DNA from: a bacterium
GTDB lineage: Bacteria > Chloroflexota > Anaerolineae > Caldilineales > Caldilineaceae
DNA length: 64,000 nt
Direction of reading: 5' to 3'
Assembly (NCBI GenBank): GCA_016124945.1
Contig: WGMT01000047.1
Coordinates: 160,636-224,635 of the forward strand
Shown: piece by piece, positions 44,314 through 51,369 of the stretch
Layout of the letters: each line of letters begins with the position of its first letter
Numbering within the stretch: the first letter of the stretch is position 1
The notes under the pieces: generated by a model
Told to the model about the DNA's origin: nothing
Database searches by the model: none
The model's input: only the letters and a program-made list of their open reading frames with translations
Position numbers and translations under genes: made by a program

Positions 44314-45516
44314 ATGTTGGTAGTGGGCCTGATGAGTGGTACATCGGCGGATGCAATTGACGCCGTACTCGCCGAAATTGACGAGATGGAAGGCCAGATC
44401 CACGTGCGGCAGCGCGCCTTTGTGGCCGAAGCGTGGCACGCCGACGAGCGCGCGTTGATCTTCGATCTTTTTGAGGGGCGGGCTACGGTGCAAACGCTCT
44501 GTCGCGCCAATTTTGTATTGGGAGAAGGCTTCGCACGGGCGGCGTTGGCTGTCATCGCCACGGCAGGTCTCTCTCCTGCGGATGTCGGCCTGATCGGCTC
44601 GCATGGACAGACCATCTGGCACGACGTCGATGCGCGCGGGCACGTCACCAGCACACTCCAAATTGGCGAGGCTGCCGTCATCGCCGAACGCACAGGGATC
44701 ACCACCATCGCCGATTTTCGTGTGGCCGATGTGGCGGCGGGTGGGCAGGGCGCGCCACTGGTGCCCATCTTCGACTGGCTGCTGTTGCGTCCTCCAGCGG
44801 ATGCAGGCGGCTGGCGCGCCGTGCAGAATATCGGCGGCATCGGGAATGTGACCCTTCTGCCACCGCACGGCATAGATGCCCAACCGTTGGCTTTCGACAC
44901 CGGCCCCGGCAACGTCCTCATTGATTGGGCGGCACACTTGGTTAGCGGCGGCCAACTGCGCTGCGATGTGGACGGTCAACTGGCGGCGGCAGGCAGAGTC
45001 GCCTCTGCGCTGCTTGAGAGTTGGCTTGATCACCCTTACTTTCGCCAACTGCCACCTAAATCCACTGGGCGCGAACTCTTCACCCGCACTTTGCTTGAAA
45101 AGTGGTGGGCCGAAGCGCGCGCCCACGGCTGCACCGACGCTGACTTTGTGGCCACCCTCACCGAATTGACGGCGGCTTCCATCGCTGACGCCTATGTCCG
45201 CTTTGCGCCGGGTCCAGTCGTCGAAACGGTGGTGGGTGGTGGTGGTGGCCGCAACCCCGTTTTGATGGTGCGTCTGGCTGCCCAACTTCAAGCCCAAATG
45301 GGGCAGGCGGTGCCCGTCCTACGCCATGCGGATCTGCCCCACCTCGCCATTGACGACGATGCCAAAGAAGCCCTGGCTTTCGGCCTGATGGCCTGGCTCA
45401 CCTTCCACCAGCGCCCGTCCAATGTCCCCGCGTGTACGGGGGCGCGGGGGGCGCGTGTGTTGGGGAAAGTTGTTCGGGGTAGCACAGGACATTCCTATTC
45501 TTCTGAATTAACCTAA
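44314..45516 (+). CDS. anmK: Anhydro-N-acetylmuramic acid kinase
   Basis: The 400-residue ASKHA-fold kinase converts 1,6-anhydro-MurNAc to MurNAc-6-phosphate during peptidoglycan recycling. The family motifs are clear: GLMSGTSADAIDAVL at the N-terminus (usually GTSLDGID), LIGSHGQTIWHD, VADVAAGGQGAPLVP, NIGGIGNVT, FDTGPGNVLIDW and the C-terminal VVGGGGGRNPVLM. ATG 44314 follows AAAGGTGA; the longer frame starts earlier inside the repeat. It lies downstream of a beta-lactamase-fold hydrolase and an M14 peptidase, which fits muropeptide salvage. The expected next enzyme, MurQ etherase, is not in the window. Confidence 0.93.
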   Translation: MLVVGLMSGTSADAIDAVLAEIDEMEGQIHVRQRAFVAEAWHADERALIFDLFEGRATVQTLCRANFVLGEGFARAALAVIATAGLSPADVGLIGSHGQTIWHDVDARGHVTSTLQIGEAAVIAERTGITTIADFRVADVAAGGQGAPLVPIFDWLLLRPPADAGGWRAVQNIGGIGNVTLLPPHGIDAQPLAFDTGPGNVLIDWAAHLVSGGQLRCDVDGQLAAAGRVASALLESWLDHPYFRQLPPKSTGRELFTRTLLEKWWAEARAHGCTDADFVATLTELTAASIADAYVRFAPGPVVETVVGGGGGRNPVLMVRLAAQLQAQMGQAVPVLRHADLPHLAIDDDAKEALAFGLMAWLTFHQRPSNVPACTGARGARVLGKVVRGSTGHSYSSELT

Positions 45517-45560
45517 CCGGACTAATCTAATCTCTATTTTTCTAGCCGTTTTTATAATAA

Positions 45561-45589
45561 TTGACACCCCGCCCGCCACATGATATACT
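45561..45589 (+). promoter_or_regulatory. Consensus sigma-70 promoter for the SufR-like regulator gene
   Basis: TTGACA at 45561-45566 and TATACT at 45584-45589 are separated by 17 bp, a near-ideal promoter. Transcription would begin near 45596, giving a leader of about 74 nt to the GTG start. Confidence 0.85.
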
Positions 45590-45669
45590 GCCACTACGTT
45601 TTTTAAACGGGGACCTATTTCCTCATCCGTGGATCTCCCTTGTGGAGTATAGACAGGCAGAGTACGCCA

Positions 45670-46407
45670 GTGCAGACTGTTCGCAGGCGCATTTTAGAGA
45701 TTCTGAAGCGGCGCAAGAGTGCCACCGTTGGCGAGTTGGCGCGTCAACTTGATATGGCGCCGGTTTCGGTGCGCTATCACCTCGACATTCTGCAGGGCGA
45801 TAATTTGATTCAGGTAAGCAAGGTGCGACGTGAAGGCAATGTGGGCCGTCCGAAGCAGCTCTACTCGCTTACCAAAGAAGCCAACGACCACTTTCCAGAC
45901 AATTTCGCACCCCTAACCGCCGGATTGGTAACACAGCTAAAAAAGTCGTTGCCCGCCGCACAGGTGGAAGCTGCTTTTTGTGCGTTGGCACGTGAGATGG
46001 CCGAGGAATTTCTTGAAGATGAAGAATTGGCCTCTAGTGATCTGGAAGTTCGCCTGAATCACGTCACCGATTTCCTAAATGAACGAGGTTATCTGGCTCG
46101 CTGGGAAAAAGAGCCGACGGCGCGTGAACTTGTCTCTTTGGAAGACAAAGAAAGTTACTTGCTGCATACCTTCAATTGCCCCTACGCAGGGGTTTCAAGC
46201 GAGCACCGCGAACTATGTCAGATGGATCTCTCTTTGATGCGGGAACTGATAGGTCGCTCCTGTTGCCGGCTTGATTCTTTGGCCGAAGAAGGAAACTGTT
46301 GTACCTATCGTATTCGTGTAGGCGAAATTCGTGTAGGCGAAATTCGTGTAGGCGAATCAGCGCAGTATGATTCCGTTCCGGCTGTAGAAATTCCTTTGAT
46401 TGGATAG
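45670..46407 (+). CDS. SufR-like Fe-S-sensing transcriptional regulator
   Basis: The 245-residue regulator has an N-terminal winged helix (VQTVRRRILEILKRRKSATV, then VGELARQLDMAPVSVRYHLD) and a wing containing VGRPKQLYSLT. The C-terminal half is cysteine-rich with spacing C-x12-C-x14-CC-x10-CC (residues 170, 183, 198/199, 210/211). This resembles SufR, whose four cysteines hold a 4Fe-4S cluster that controls Fe-S assembly genes. GTG 45670 gives the family-typical start; a TTG at 45640 is the alternative. Near its end three perfect 15-bp repeats encode IRVGE three times. It is followed after 6 bp by moaA and then by Fe-S carrier genes, supporting Fe-S regulation. Confidence 0.85.
   Translation: MQTVRRRILEILKRRKSATVGELARQLDMAPVSVRYHLDILQGDNLIQVSKVRREGNVGRPKQLYSLTKEANDHFPDNFAPLTAGLVTQLKKSLPAAQVEAAFCALAREMAEEFLEDEELASSDLEVRLNHVTDFLNERGYLARWEKEPTARELVSLEDKESYLLHTFNCPYAGVSSEHRELCQMDLSLMRELIGRSCCRLDSLAEEGNCCTYRIRVGEIRVGEIRVGESAQYDSVPAVEIPLIG
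46312..46356 (+). repeat. Three perfect 15-bp tandem repeats inside the SufR-like gene
   Basis: ATTCGTGTAGGCGAA occurs at 46312-46326, 46327-46341 and 46342-46356. The unit is in frame and encodes IRVGE-like pentapeptides after the last cysteine pair. Copy number could vary between strains without a frameshift. Confidence 0.95.
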
Positions 46408-46413
46408 TGTGAG

Positions 46414-47541
46414 ATGCCGACAAACATGCGTGGCACCCCCAATTCACCAGCCCACGTTGCTGTACCAACGAGTGGACCCATCGATCTTGCCCCGGTGCAG
46501 GCGTATCGCACCACGTTGGGCAATGTCAATATTGCCCCGGCTCCTGGGTATACCATTGAACCGATGCACGACAGCTATGGACGGCGCATTAACTACATGC
46601 GCATCAGCCTGACCGATGCCTGTAACCTGCGTTGTGTCTACTGCATGCCCGAGAACATGAAGTTTCGCCCTCGCCACGAGCTAATGAGCGACGAAGAACT
46701 GCTCTATTTGGTCCGCGTGGGGGCGAGCCTGGGGGTCAACAAGATTCGCCTTACCGGCGGCGAACCCACGATTCGGCCCGGCGTTGTAGAACTGGTGCGC
46801 CAGATCGCCGTCATCCCAGGTGTCGATGACCTGGCGATGACCACGAATGGTATTCTGCTCGATGAGTTGGCTGGTCCTCTCGCGGAGGCAGGGCTGACCC
46901 GAGTCAACATCAGCCTCGATACGCTCGATGCCGACAAATTCCATCAGATCACCCGTTGGGGACACATTGAAGATGTCTGGCGCGGGATTGATGCCGCCGA
47001 AGCAGCAGGGTTGCGCCCTATTAAGCTCAACAGCGTTGTCACCCGCAACTTCAACGACGGTGACGATATGATCGAGATGGCGCGCCTCACTGTAGATCGA
47101 GATTGGGAGGTCCGCTTTATCGAGATGATGCCCTTCGGCGAAGTAAGCGACTTTCAGCAGACCAACGTGGTGTCGTTCAGTGAAATGCGCCACACCATCG
47201 AAGCCGTCTTTGGCCCGCTGGAAGAGGCAAGCTACGATTTCGTCGATCCCAGCCGCCCGTTTCGGATTGCAGGAGCAAAGGGAACCCTCGGCTTTATCAG
47301 CAGTGTGACAGAGCCTTTCTGCCAGGGCTGTGGGCGTGTCCGTTTGACGGCAGATGGCAAGCTGCGTCTCTGTCTCCTGCGCGAAGACGAAGTCGATCTG
47401 CTCACACCGTTGCGCAGCGGCGCTTCGTTCGAGGAAATGCGTGTTTTGATGCGCGAAGGCGCTTTTCACAAACCCTGGGGGCACAGTCTCTCTTCCGGCG
47501 TCTTCGCTGAGAACCGGGCCATGAACCAGATCGGTGGCTAA
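46414..47541 (+). CDS. moaA: GTP 3',8-cyclase MoaA (molybdenum cofactor biosynthesis)
   Basis: The 375-residue radical SAM enzyme catalyses the first step of molybdopterin synthesis, rearranging GTP. The N-terminal 4Fe-4S site is Cys70, Cys74 and Cys77 in TDACNLRCVYCMP. The second cluster site is in FCQGCGRVRLTADG with a third Cys in LRLCLL. The chain ends in the conserved Gly-Gly. The first 50 residues before MHDSYGRRINYMRIS are an extra Pro-rich extension; an internal ATG at 46564 would give a standard length but has no obvious ribosome site. It is coupled to the SufR-like gene (6-bp gap). No other moa gene is in the window. Confidence 0.95.
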   Translation: MPTNMRGTPNSPAHVAVPTSGPIDLAPVQAYRTTLGNVNIAPAPGYTIEPMHDSYGRRINYMRISLTDACNLRCVYCMPENMKFRPRHELMSDEELLYLVRVGASLGVNKIRLTGGEPTIRPGVVELVRQIAVIPGVDDLAMTTNGILLDELAGPLAEAGLTRVNISLDTLDADKFHQITRWGHIEDVWRGIDAAEAAGLRPIKLNSVVTRNFNDGDDMIEMARLTVDRDWEVRFIEMMPFGEVSDFQQTNVVSFSEMRHTIEAVFGPLEEASYDFVDPSRPFRIAGAKGTLGFISSVTEPFCQGCGRVRLTADGKLRLCLLREDEVDLLTPLRSGASFEEMRVLMREGAFHKPWGHSLSSGVFAENRAMNQIGG

Positions 47542-47813
47542 GCAAGAGAGCAGAGTTGATCCACAGAGCCACACAAAGAGACACGGGGTTAGAAAAGTGC
47601 AGAGAAAACTCTTCAAATTCGTGTAATCTGTGGAGAATTCTACTGTCAAGACCGAAAGGTCTCGAAGAAATCGTGTTTTGTGTTATCGGTGTTTGCTGGT
47701 AGAGTAATTTTTAGACCATAACTTGTTGATCCGTGTTGTAGCTGAGTGACAGGTTTGCTGTTTGCCCGTTTTTTCATTGTTGTTCAAGTTCAATTTAAGG
47801 AGAGAGCAGAATT
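47542..47813. other. Gene-free leader region before the A-type carrier gene
   Basis: This 272-bp space holds a weak member of the palindrome family (TCCACAGA at 47560-47567 and TCTGTGGA at 47627-47634, with poorly matched interiors), then an AT-rich stretch. The stretch probably holds the promoter of the Fe-S carrier gene. I could not choose boxes with confidence. Confidence 0.5.
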
Positions 47814-48206
47814 ATGACGATGGTAATGGAAGGCGTTAAGTTAACAGCCAGTGCAGCCGAAAAGTTGGGCACCCTCATGGCGCAAAAAGGCATGAAAGAA
47901 AGCCATGCCTTACGCGTCTTTGTCAAAGGTGGCGGTTGCGGCGGTATGCAGTACGGCATGACCTTCGACGACAACATCTCTGATGCAGACGAAGTCTATG
48001 AGCAGCCCGGCGGCTTGCGTGTAGTGGTGGATGCCACCAGCATGTTCTACGTAGGCGGCGCCAACATTGATTACGTAGAAAACCTCATGGGCGGCGGGTT
48101 CCATATCGACAACCCCAACGCCGTGAGTTCCTGTGGCTGCGGTAGCAGTTTCCGCACCGCCCAGAGCCACAATGGTGAAGAAATGCCCAAGAGTTGCGGC
48201 CACTAA
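47814..48206 (+). CDS. A-type iron-sulfur carrier protein (IscA/ErpA/SufA family)
   Basis: The 130-residue protein delivers Fe-S clusters to apo-enzymes. The family fold is clear: VKLTASAAEKLGTLMAQKG, then ALRVFVKGGGCGGMQYGMTF with the first ligand Cys, VVVDATSMFYVGGANIDYVE, and the C-terminal SSCGCGSSF with the Cys-Gly-Cys pair. A short tail adds another cysteine (PKSCGH), which is unusual. An AAGGAG site precedes the ATG. It is preceded by moaA and followed by DUF2203, Nfu and rhodanese genes, so it belongs to a small Fe-S and sulfur block that may service the radical SAM enzymes downstream. Confidence 0.93.
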   Translation: MTMVMEGVKLTASAAEKLGTLMAQKGMKESHALRVFVKGGGCGGMQYGMTFDDNISDADEVYEQPGGLRVVVDATSMFYVGGANIDYVENLMGGGFHIDNPNAVSSCGCGSSFRTAQSHNGEEMPKSCGH

Positions 48207-48231
48207 AGTTAGCTGCTTCTTTTGAGGATAC

Positions 48232-48266
48232 AAGGCGAGGGTTCCAGTGTATCGGACCCTCGCCTT
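48232..48266 (+). terminator. Hairpin terminator after the A-type carrier gene
   Basis: The arms AAGGCGAGGGT (48232-48242) and ACCCTCGCCTT (48256-48266) are perfect over 11 bp with a 13-nt loop, followed by a pyrimidine-rich CCTCTT. Confidence 0.7.
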
Positions 48267-48288
48267 CCTCTTGCCGGCAACTTTGGGG

Positions 48289-48702
48289 ATGGATGGCAAT
48301 CGTGTGAATGCTCGCTACTTTTTACTGCGCGAAGCGCGCGCTCTGCTCCCTCAGGTCAAGGATCTGATGGCAGAGGTACAATCAGCCCGTAACGAGATTT
48401 TACGCTTGCGCCCAGAAGTATGGCCTGCGCTCCGTCACGCTGCCGGCAACGGTGGTACTGAAGCGGCCGGCGAGATGCTGGTCCACTTTTTGCGGTTGGA
48501 AGCCGGCGTCAAGGGGATTTTGCATATGGGCATCCTGGTCAAAGACATCGACCAGGGGATCGTCCATTTTCTGGCGCGGCGACATGGGCGCGAAGTCTAC
48601 CTCTGCTGGCAACACGGTGAAGACGAACTGTGCTACTGGCATGAGTTAAATGACGATTTCTCACAGCGTCAGTTAATCGACGGGCACGATTTCGAGGGCT
48701 GA
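48289..48702 (+). CDS. DUF2203 family protein
   Basis: The 137-residue protein matches the DUF2203 pattern known from Chloroflexota, Deinococcus-Thermus and others. It has RYFLLREARALLPQVKDLMA at the start, a middle HMGILVKDIDQGIVHFLAR and the ending VYLCWQHGEDELCYWHELND. The family has no established function. The conserved Cys, His and Trp in LCW..GE....YWH could bind a metal, which would suit its position between Fe-S carrier genes. The start could be ATG 48289 or GTG 48304. The earlier frame runs back into the terminator hairpin and was rejected. Confidence 0.82.
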   Translation: MDGNRVNARYFLLREARALLPQVKDLMAEVQSARNEILRLRPEVWPALRHAAGNGGTEAAGEMLVHFLRLEAGVKGILHMGILVKDIDQGIVHFLARRHGREVYLCWQHGEDELCYWHELNDDFSQRQLIDGHDFEG

Positions 48703-48775
48703 AATCAACGTATTGGCACTGTGACACCGGAATTTTTGCACCCGAACCTTTGCACCGGAACTGCTACATTGAGAA

Positions 48776-49075
48776 TTGACGAACTTGGATAAACTTGTGA
48801 ACAATGATCCCTCTTTGATGACGCGCATTCAGCAAGTATTGGACGATTACCGACCGACGCTTTACATAGACGGCGGCGACGTTGAGATCTTGAAGGTGGA
48901 CGAGCAAGGCATTGCCCATGTCAAGATGTTAGGAGCGTGCATCGACTGCCCAATCAGCGTGCTGACCATGAAACTGGGTATTCAAAAGTTGCTCAAGGCA
49001 AACTTCAGCGAAATTTCAGGTGTACACGCCATTACGGACATTGATATTTCGGCGCTCTATAATCGCACGCAGTGA
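48776..49075 (+). CDS. Nfu-type iron-sulfur scaffold (NifU C-terminal domain)
   Basis: The protein of about 99 residues consists of a single Nfu domain: RIQQVLDDYRPTLYIDGGDV, then VEILKVDEQGIAHVKMLGAC, and the cluster-binding Cys-x-x-Cys in GACIDCPISVLTMKLGIQ. The canonical pattern is GACGSCP, so Gly-Ser is replaced by Ile-Asp, but both cysteines remain. It assembles or passes 4Fe-4S clusters. The start is uncertain: TTG 48776 or TTG 48785 give a full domain, while the first ATG (48818) would clip the first helix. A 15-bp near-tandem (TTTGCACCSGAAC-like) precedes it. It lies in the Fe-S block. Confidence 0.88.
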   Translation: MTNLDKLVNNDPSLMTRIQQVLDDYRPTLYIDGGDVEILKVDEQGIAHVKMLGACIDCPISVLTMKLGIQKLLKANFSEISGVHAITDIDISALYNRTQ

Positions 49076-49154
49076 TTGTCGATCCCCCGCAACGGTGCGC
49101 GTCCGGTCGCTTTCTCCAGTGAGCCGGCAAGTCCATTCCACAGAAAGACATTTT

Positions 49155-49514
49155 ATGCCCAATCCCTACGGCGCACCCGAAATCTCGGTGCAAGACGTCG
49201 CCGCCAAGCTAACTGCGCAGGATCCATTTGTCCTGCTCGATGTGCGTGAACCGCACGAACTCCACGGGGCCAGCTTGCCCCCCGGCACCTTTGATCTCGT
49301 TCCTCTCAGCGATCTGGCCGCCCGTCAACTGACGGCGCTGCCCGAAAGCGCTCAGGTACAAGACGCCGAGATCGTGGTCTTCTGCCACCACGGCGTGCGC
49401 AGTGCACAGGTCACCGCCTGGCTACTTCAACAAGGCTGGACGAATGTCCTGAGCATGGCGGGTGGCATCGATGCATATGCGCGGGAGGTTGATCCGAAGG
49501 TGGGGATGTACTGA
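49155..49514 (+). CDS. Single-domain rhodanese (sulfurtransferase)
   Basis: The 119-residue rhodanese-like protein carries a persulfide on the cysteine of the active-site loop FCHHGVRSAQ. LLDVREPHELHGASLPPG is the usual first signature, and NVLSMAGGIDAYAREVDP is the usual C-terminal one. It can supply sulfur to cluster or cofactor assembly, which fits its Fe-S carrier neighbours. ATG 49155 gives the family's normal start; the longer frame overlaps the end of nfu. Its last two codons, including the stop, lie inside the left arm of a perfect 39-bp palindrome. Confidence 0.92.
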   Translation: MPNPYGAPEISVQDVAAKLTAQDPFVLLDVREPHELHGASLPPGTFDLVPLSDLAARQLTALPESAQVQDAEIVVFCHHGVRSAQVTAWLLQQGWTNVLSMAGGIDAYAREVDPKVGMY

Positions 49515-49604
49515 GTAGGTGATTAGGAATTGGTGATTGGGGCAGAAGACAGGTTCTGCCTACGATCTGCCCCAATCACCAATTCCTAATCACCTACTCA
49601 GTAC
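49508..49604. repeat. Perfect 39-bp inverted repeat overlapping the rhodanese stop codon
   Basis: The arms 49508-49546 and 49566-49604 are exact complements over 39 bp with a 19-nt loop. Words include GATTAGGAATTGGTGATTGG. The TGA stop (49512-49514) is inside the arm. It closes the Fe-S block and precedes the promoter region of the radical SAM cluster. Confidence 0.95.
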
Positions 49605-49639
49605 TTACCGCTCCTGTAGACTGTCCGTGGGCGAACGGT

Positions 49640-49668
49640 CTGATAATTATTCTAAAAAGTCTTATAAT
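49640..49668 (+). promoter_or_regulatory. Putative promoter of the radical SAM cluster
   Basis: A perfect TATAAT -10 box lies at 49663-49668, with a weak -35 (CTGATA, 49640-49645) 17 bp upstream. The leader to the first radical SAM gene would be about 200 nt, AU-rich, with no riboswitch that I recognise. Confidence 0.45.
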
Positions 49669-49876
49669 TATTTGGGCATCCTTTGTCGTTGTGATACACT
49701 GTCCTTCTTTCCTGAAGTTACAGGGCGTAATCGGAGTTGGTTCGACATTTGACTGTTTCGCCAATCGGCTATGAATTTCAAGATAGAATCTTTTTAAATT
49801 TAAGAATTTATTGTTCTATCCGATCTTGTTTACATCTGGGAATGGCTCAAATTCCCAAATAGAGGAGGAAACCACC

Positions 49877-51367
49877 GTGCGTGTAGCGCTGATTAACCCA
49901 CGTTTCCGTCTACCTATCGACACCCGCACGACGCCGCATTTAGGGCTGGCCTATTTGGCTGCCGTCAGCGAAAAGCGCGGCGATGAAGTGGTCATCTTCG
50001 ACGCTGATGTAGAACGGCAACCCATCGCTGAATTTGTGCAAGAGTTTCGCCCGGATCTGATCGGCATCACGGCCAATACGCCACAGGTGAAGCAAGCATG
50101 GCGCACGGCCAAGGCGATCAAAGAAGTGTACGATTGCCCGATTGTGCTGGGTGGTCCGCATGTCAGTGTGCTGCCCGAGGAAAGCTGTGAGAAGCCCTAC
50201 GTAGACATCGTTGTGCGCGGCGAGGGCGAAGATGCCTGGATCGAGGTCAGCAACCTCCTCGAAGAATTTTTGAAGGATCAGCCTGTCTACTCGACTGAAG
50301 CCTTCATGCACCCCGAGAACGAGGTGTTTCGGAACTGTCTGGGCATCACCTACAAGACGAGCGATGGTCAGATCCACAACAACCCGGATCGCACACCTAT
50401 CGCCGACCTCGACAGCCTGCCCTGGCCGGCTTACCATCTTTTTAAGATGGAGCACTATACAAATTTGCAGCCCGCCACCGACAGTGTTGATGGGTCGCGC
50501 AGTTTCAGCATTCTCACCAGCCGTGGTTGCCCTTACCGCTGCACTTTCTGCTCGCAGAGCATCATGCCCATCAAATGGCGCAGTCGCAGCGCGCAGAGCG
50601 TCCTCGCCGAGTGGAAGCATCTGGTTGAAGACATGGGCGCGCTCGAAATCGGCGTCCTCGACGACAGTGCCAATATTCGCGTCAAGCGGCTCGAAGAATT
50701 GGCACACCTGCTGATTGAAAACAACCTGAACCACGTGCCCTGGATCTTCGTCAACGGCATTCGCGCCAACCTGGCCAGCAAAGAATTGTTGACTTTGCTC
50801 CAAACTGCCGGCCTCAAACGTGTGGCCTTCGGTGTGGAAACCGGCGACGACGAGATCCTGCTCTCCATCGACAAGAAGGTCGATCACGACACGATCCGCC
50901 AGGCGTTTAAGAATGCCAAGGAGATCGGGCTGGAGACTATCGCCTTTATGATCATCGGCCTGCCCGGTGAGACACGTGAGACGATGCAGCGCACCATCGA
51001 CTTCGCCATCGAACTCGATCCCATCATTGCCAACTTCTCCATGATGACACCATACCCTGGCACCAAGGTCTACGAAATCGTCAAACGCCAGGGACGCTTT
51101 CTCATTAACGATTGGGAAGATTACGTCTTCTTCGAGCAGAAGGCGCGCTACGAAATGGGCGAAATGACAGCAGAACTGGTTGAAGAGATGTACCGCAAAG
51201 CCTATCGCCAGTACTACTTGCGCCCTTCACCGATTATCCGTCGTCTTAAAACCAAAGACTTCTGGTTCAACCTGCCGCGCAACGTCCGCATCGCCTTACG
51301 TACCTTCATCCCCAAGAAGGAAAAGTCGGGCCTGCGCAAGCAGATGGAAGCCGAAGGAGCAATCTAA
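49877..51367 (+). CDS. Cobalamin-type (B12-binding) radical SAM protein 1
   Basis: The 496-residue protein has an N-terminal B12-binding-like Rossmann domain (about residues 1-140: VRVALINPRFRLP, GLAYLAAVSEKRGDEVVIFD, and PIVLGGPHVSVLPEE). The radical SAM domain has Cys218, Cys222 and Cys225 in SRGCPYRCTFCSQ. The C-terminal region has ETIAFMIIGLPGETRETM and TPYPGTKVYEIV, phrases shared by BchE/HpnP-like enzymes. No DxHxxG motif is present, as is common in this class. GTG 49877 is chosen because AGGAGG lies 8 bp upstream. It is followed after 2 bp by a paralogue. Such enzymes often methylate unactivated carbons; the substrate here is unknown. Confidence 0.92.
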   Translation: MRVALINPRFRLPIDTRTTPHLGLAYLAAVSEKRGDEVVIFDADVERQPIAEFVQEFRPDLIGITANTPQVKQAWRTAKAIKEVYDCPIVLGGPHVSVLPEESCEKPYVDIVVRGEGEDAWIEVSNLLEEFLKDQPVYSTEAFMHPENEVFRNCLGITYKTSDGQIHNNPDRTPIADLDSLPWPAYHLFKMEHYTNLQPATDSVDGSRSFSILTSRGCPYRCTFCSQSIMPIKWRSRSAQSVLAEWKHLVEDMGALEIGVLDDSANIRVKRLEELAHLLIENNLNHVPWIFVNGIRANLASKELLTLLQTAGLKRVAFGVETGDDEILLSIDKKVDHDTIRQAFKNAKEIGLETIAFMIIGLPGETRETMQRTIDFAIELDPIIANFSMMTPYPGTKVYEIVKRQGRFLINDWEDYVFFEQKARYEMGEMTAELVEEMYRKAYRQYYLRPSPIIRRLKTKDFWFNLPRNVRIALRTFIPKKEKSGLRKQMEAEGAI

Positions 51368-51369
51368 AT

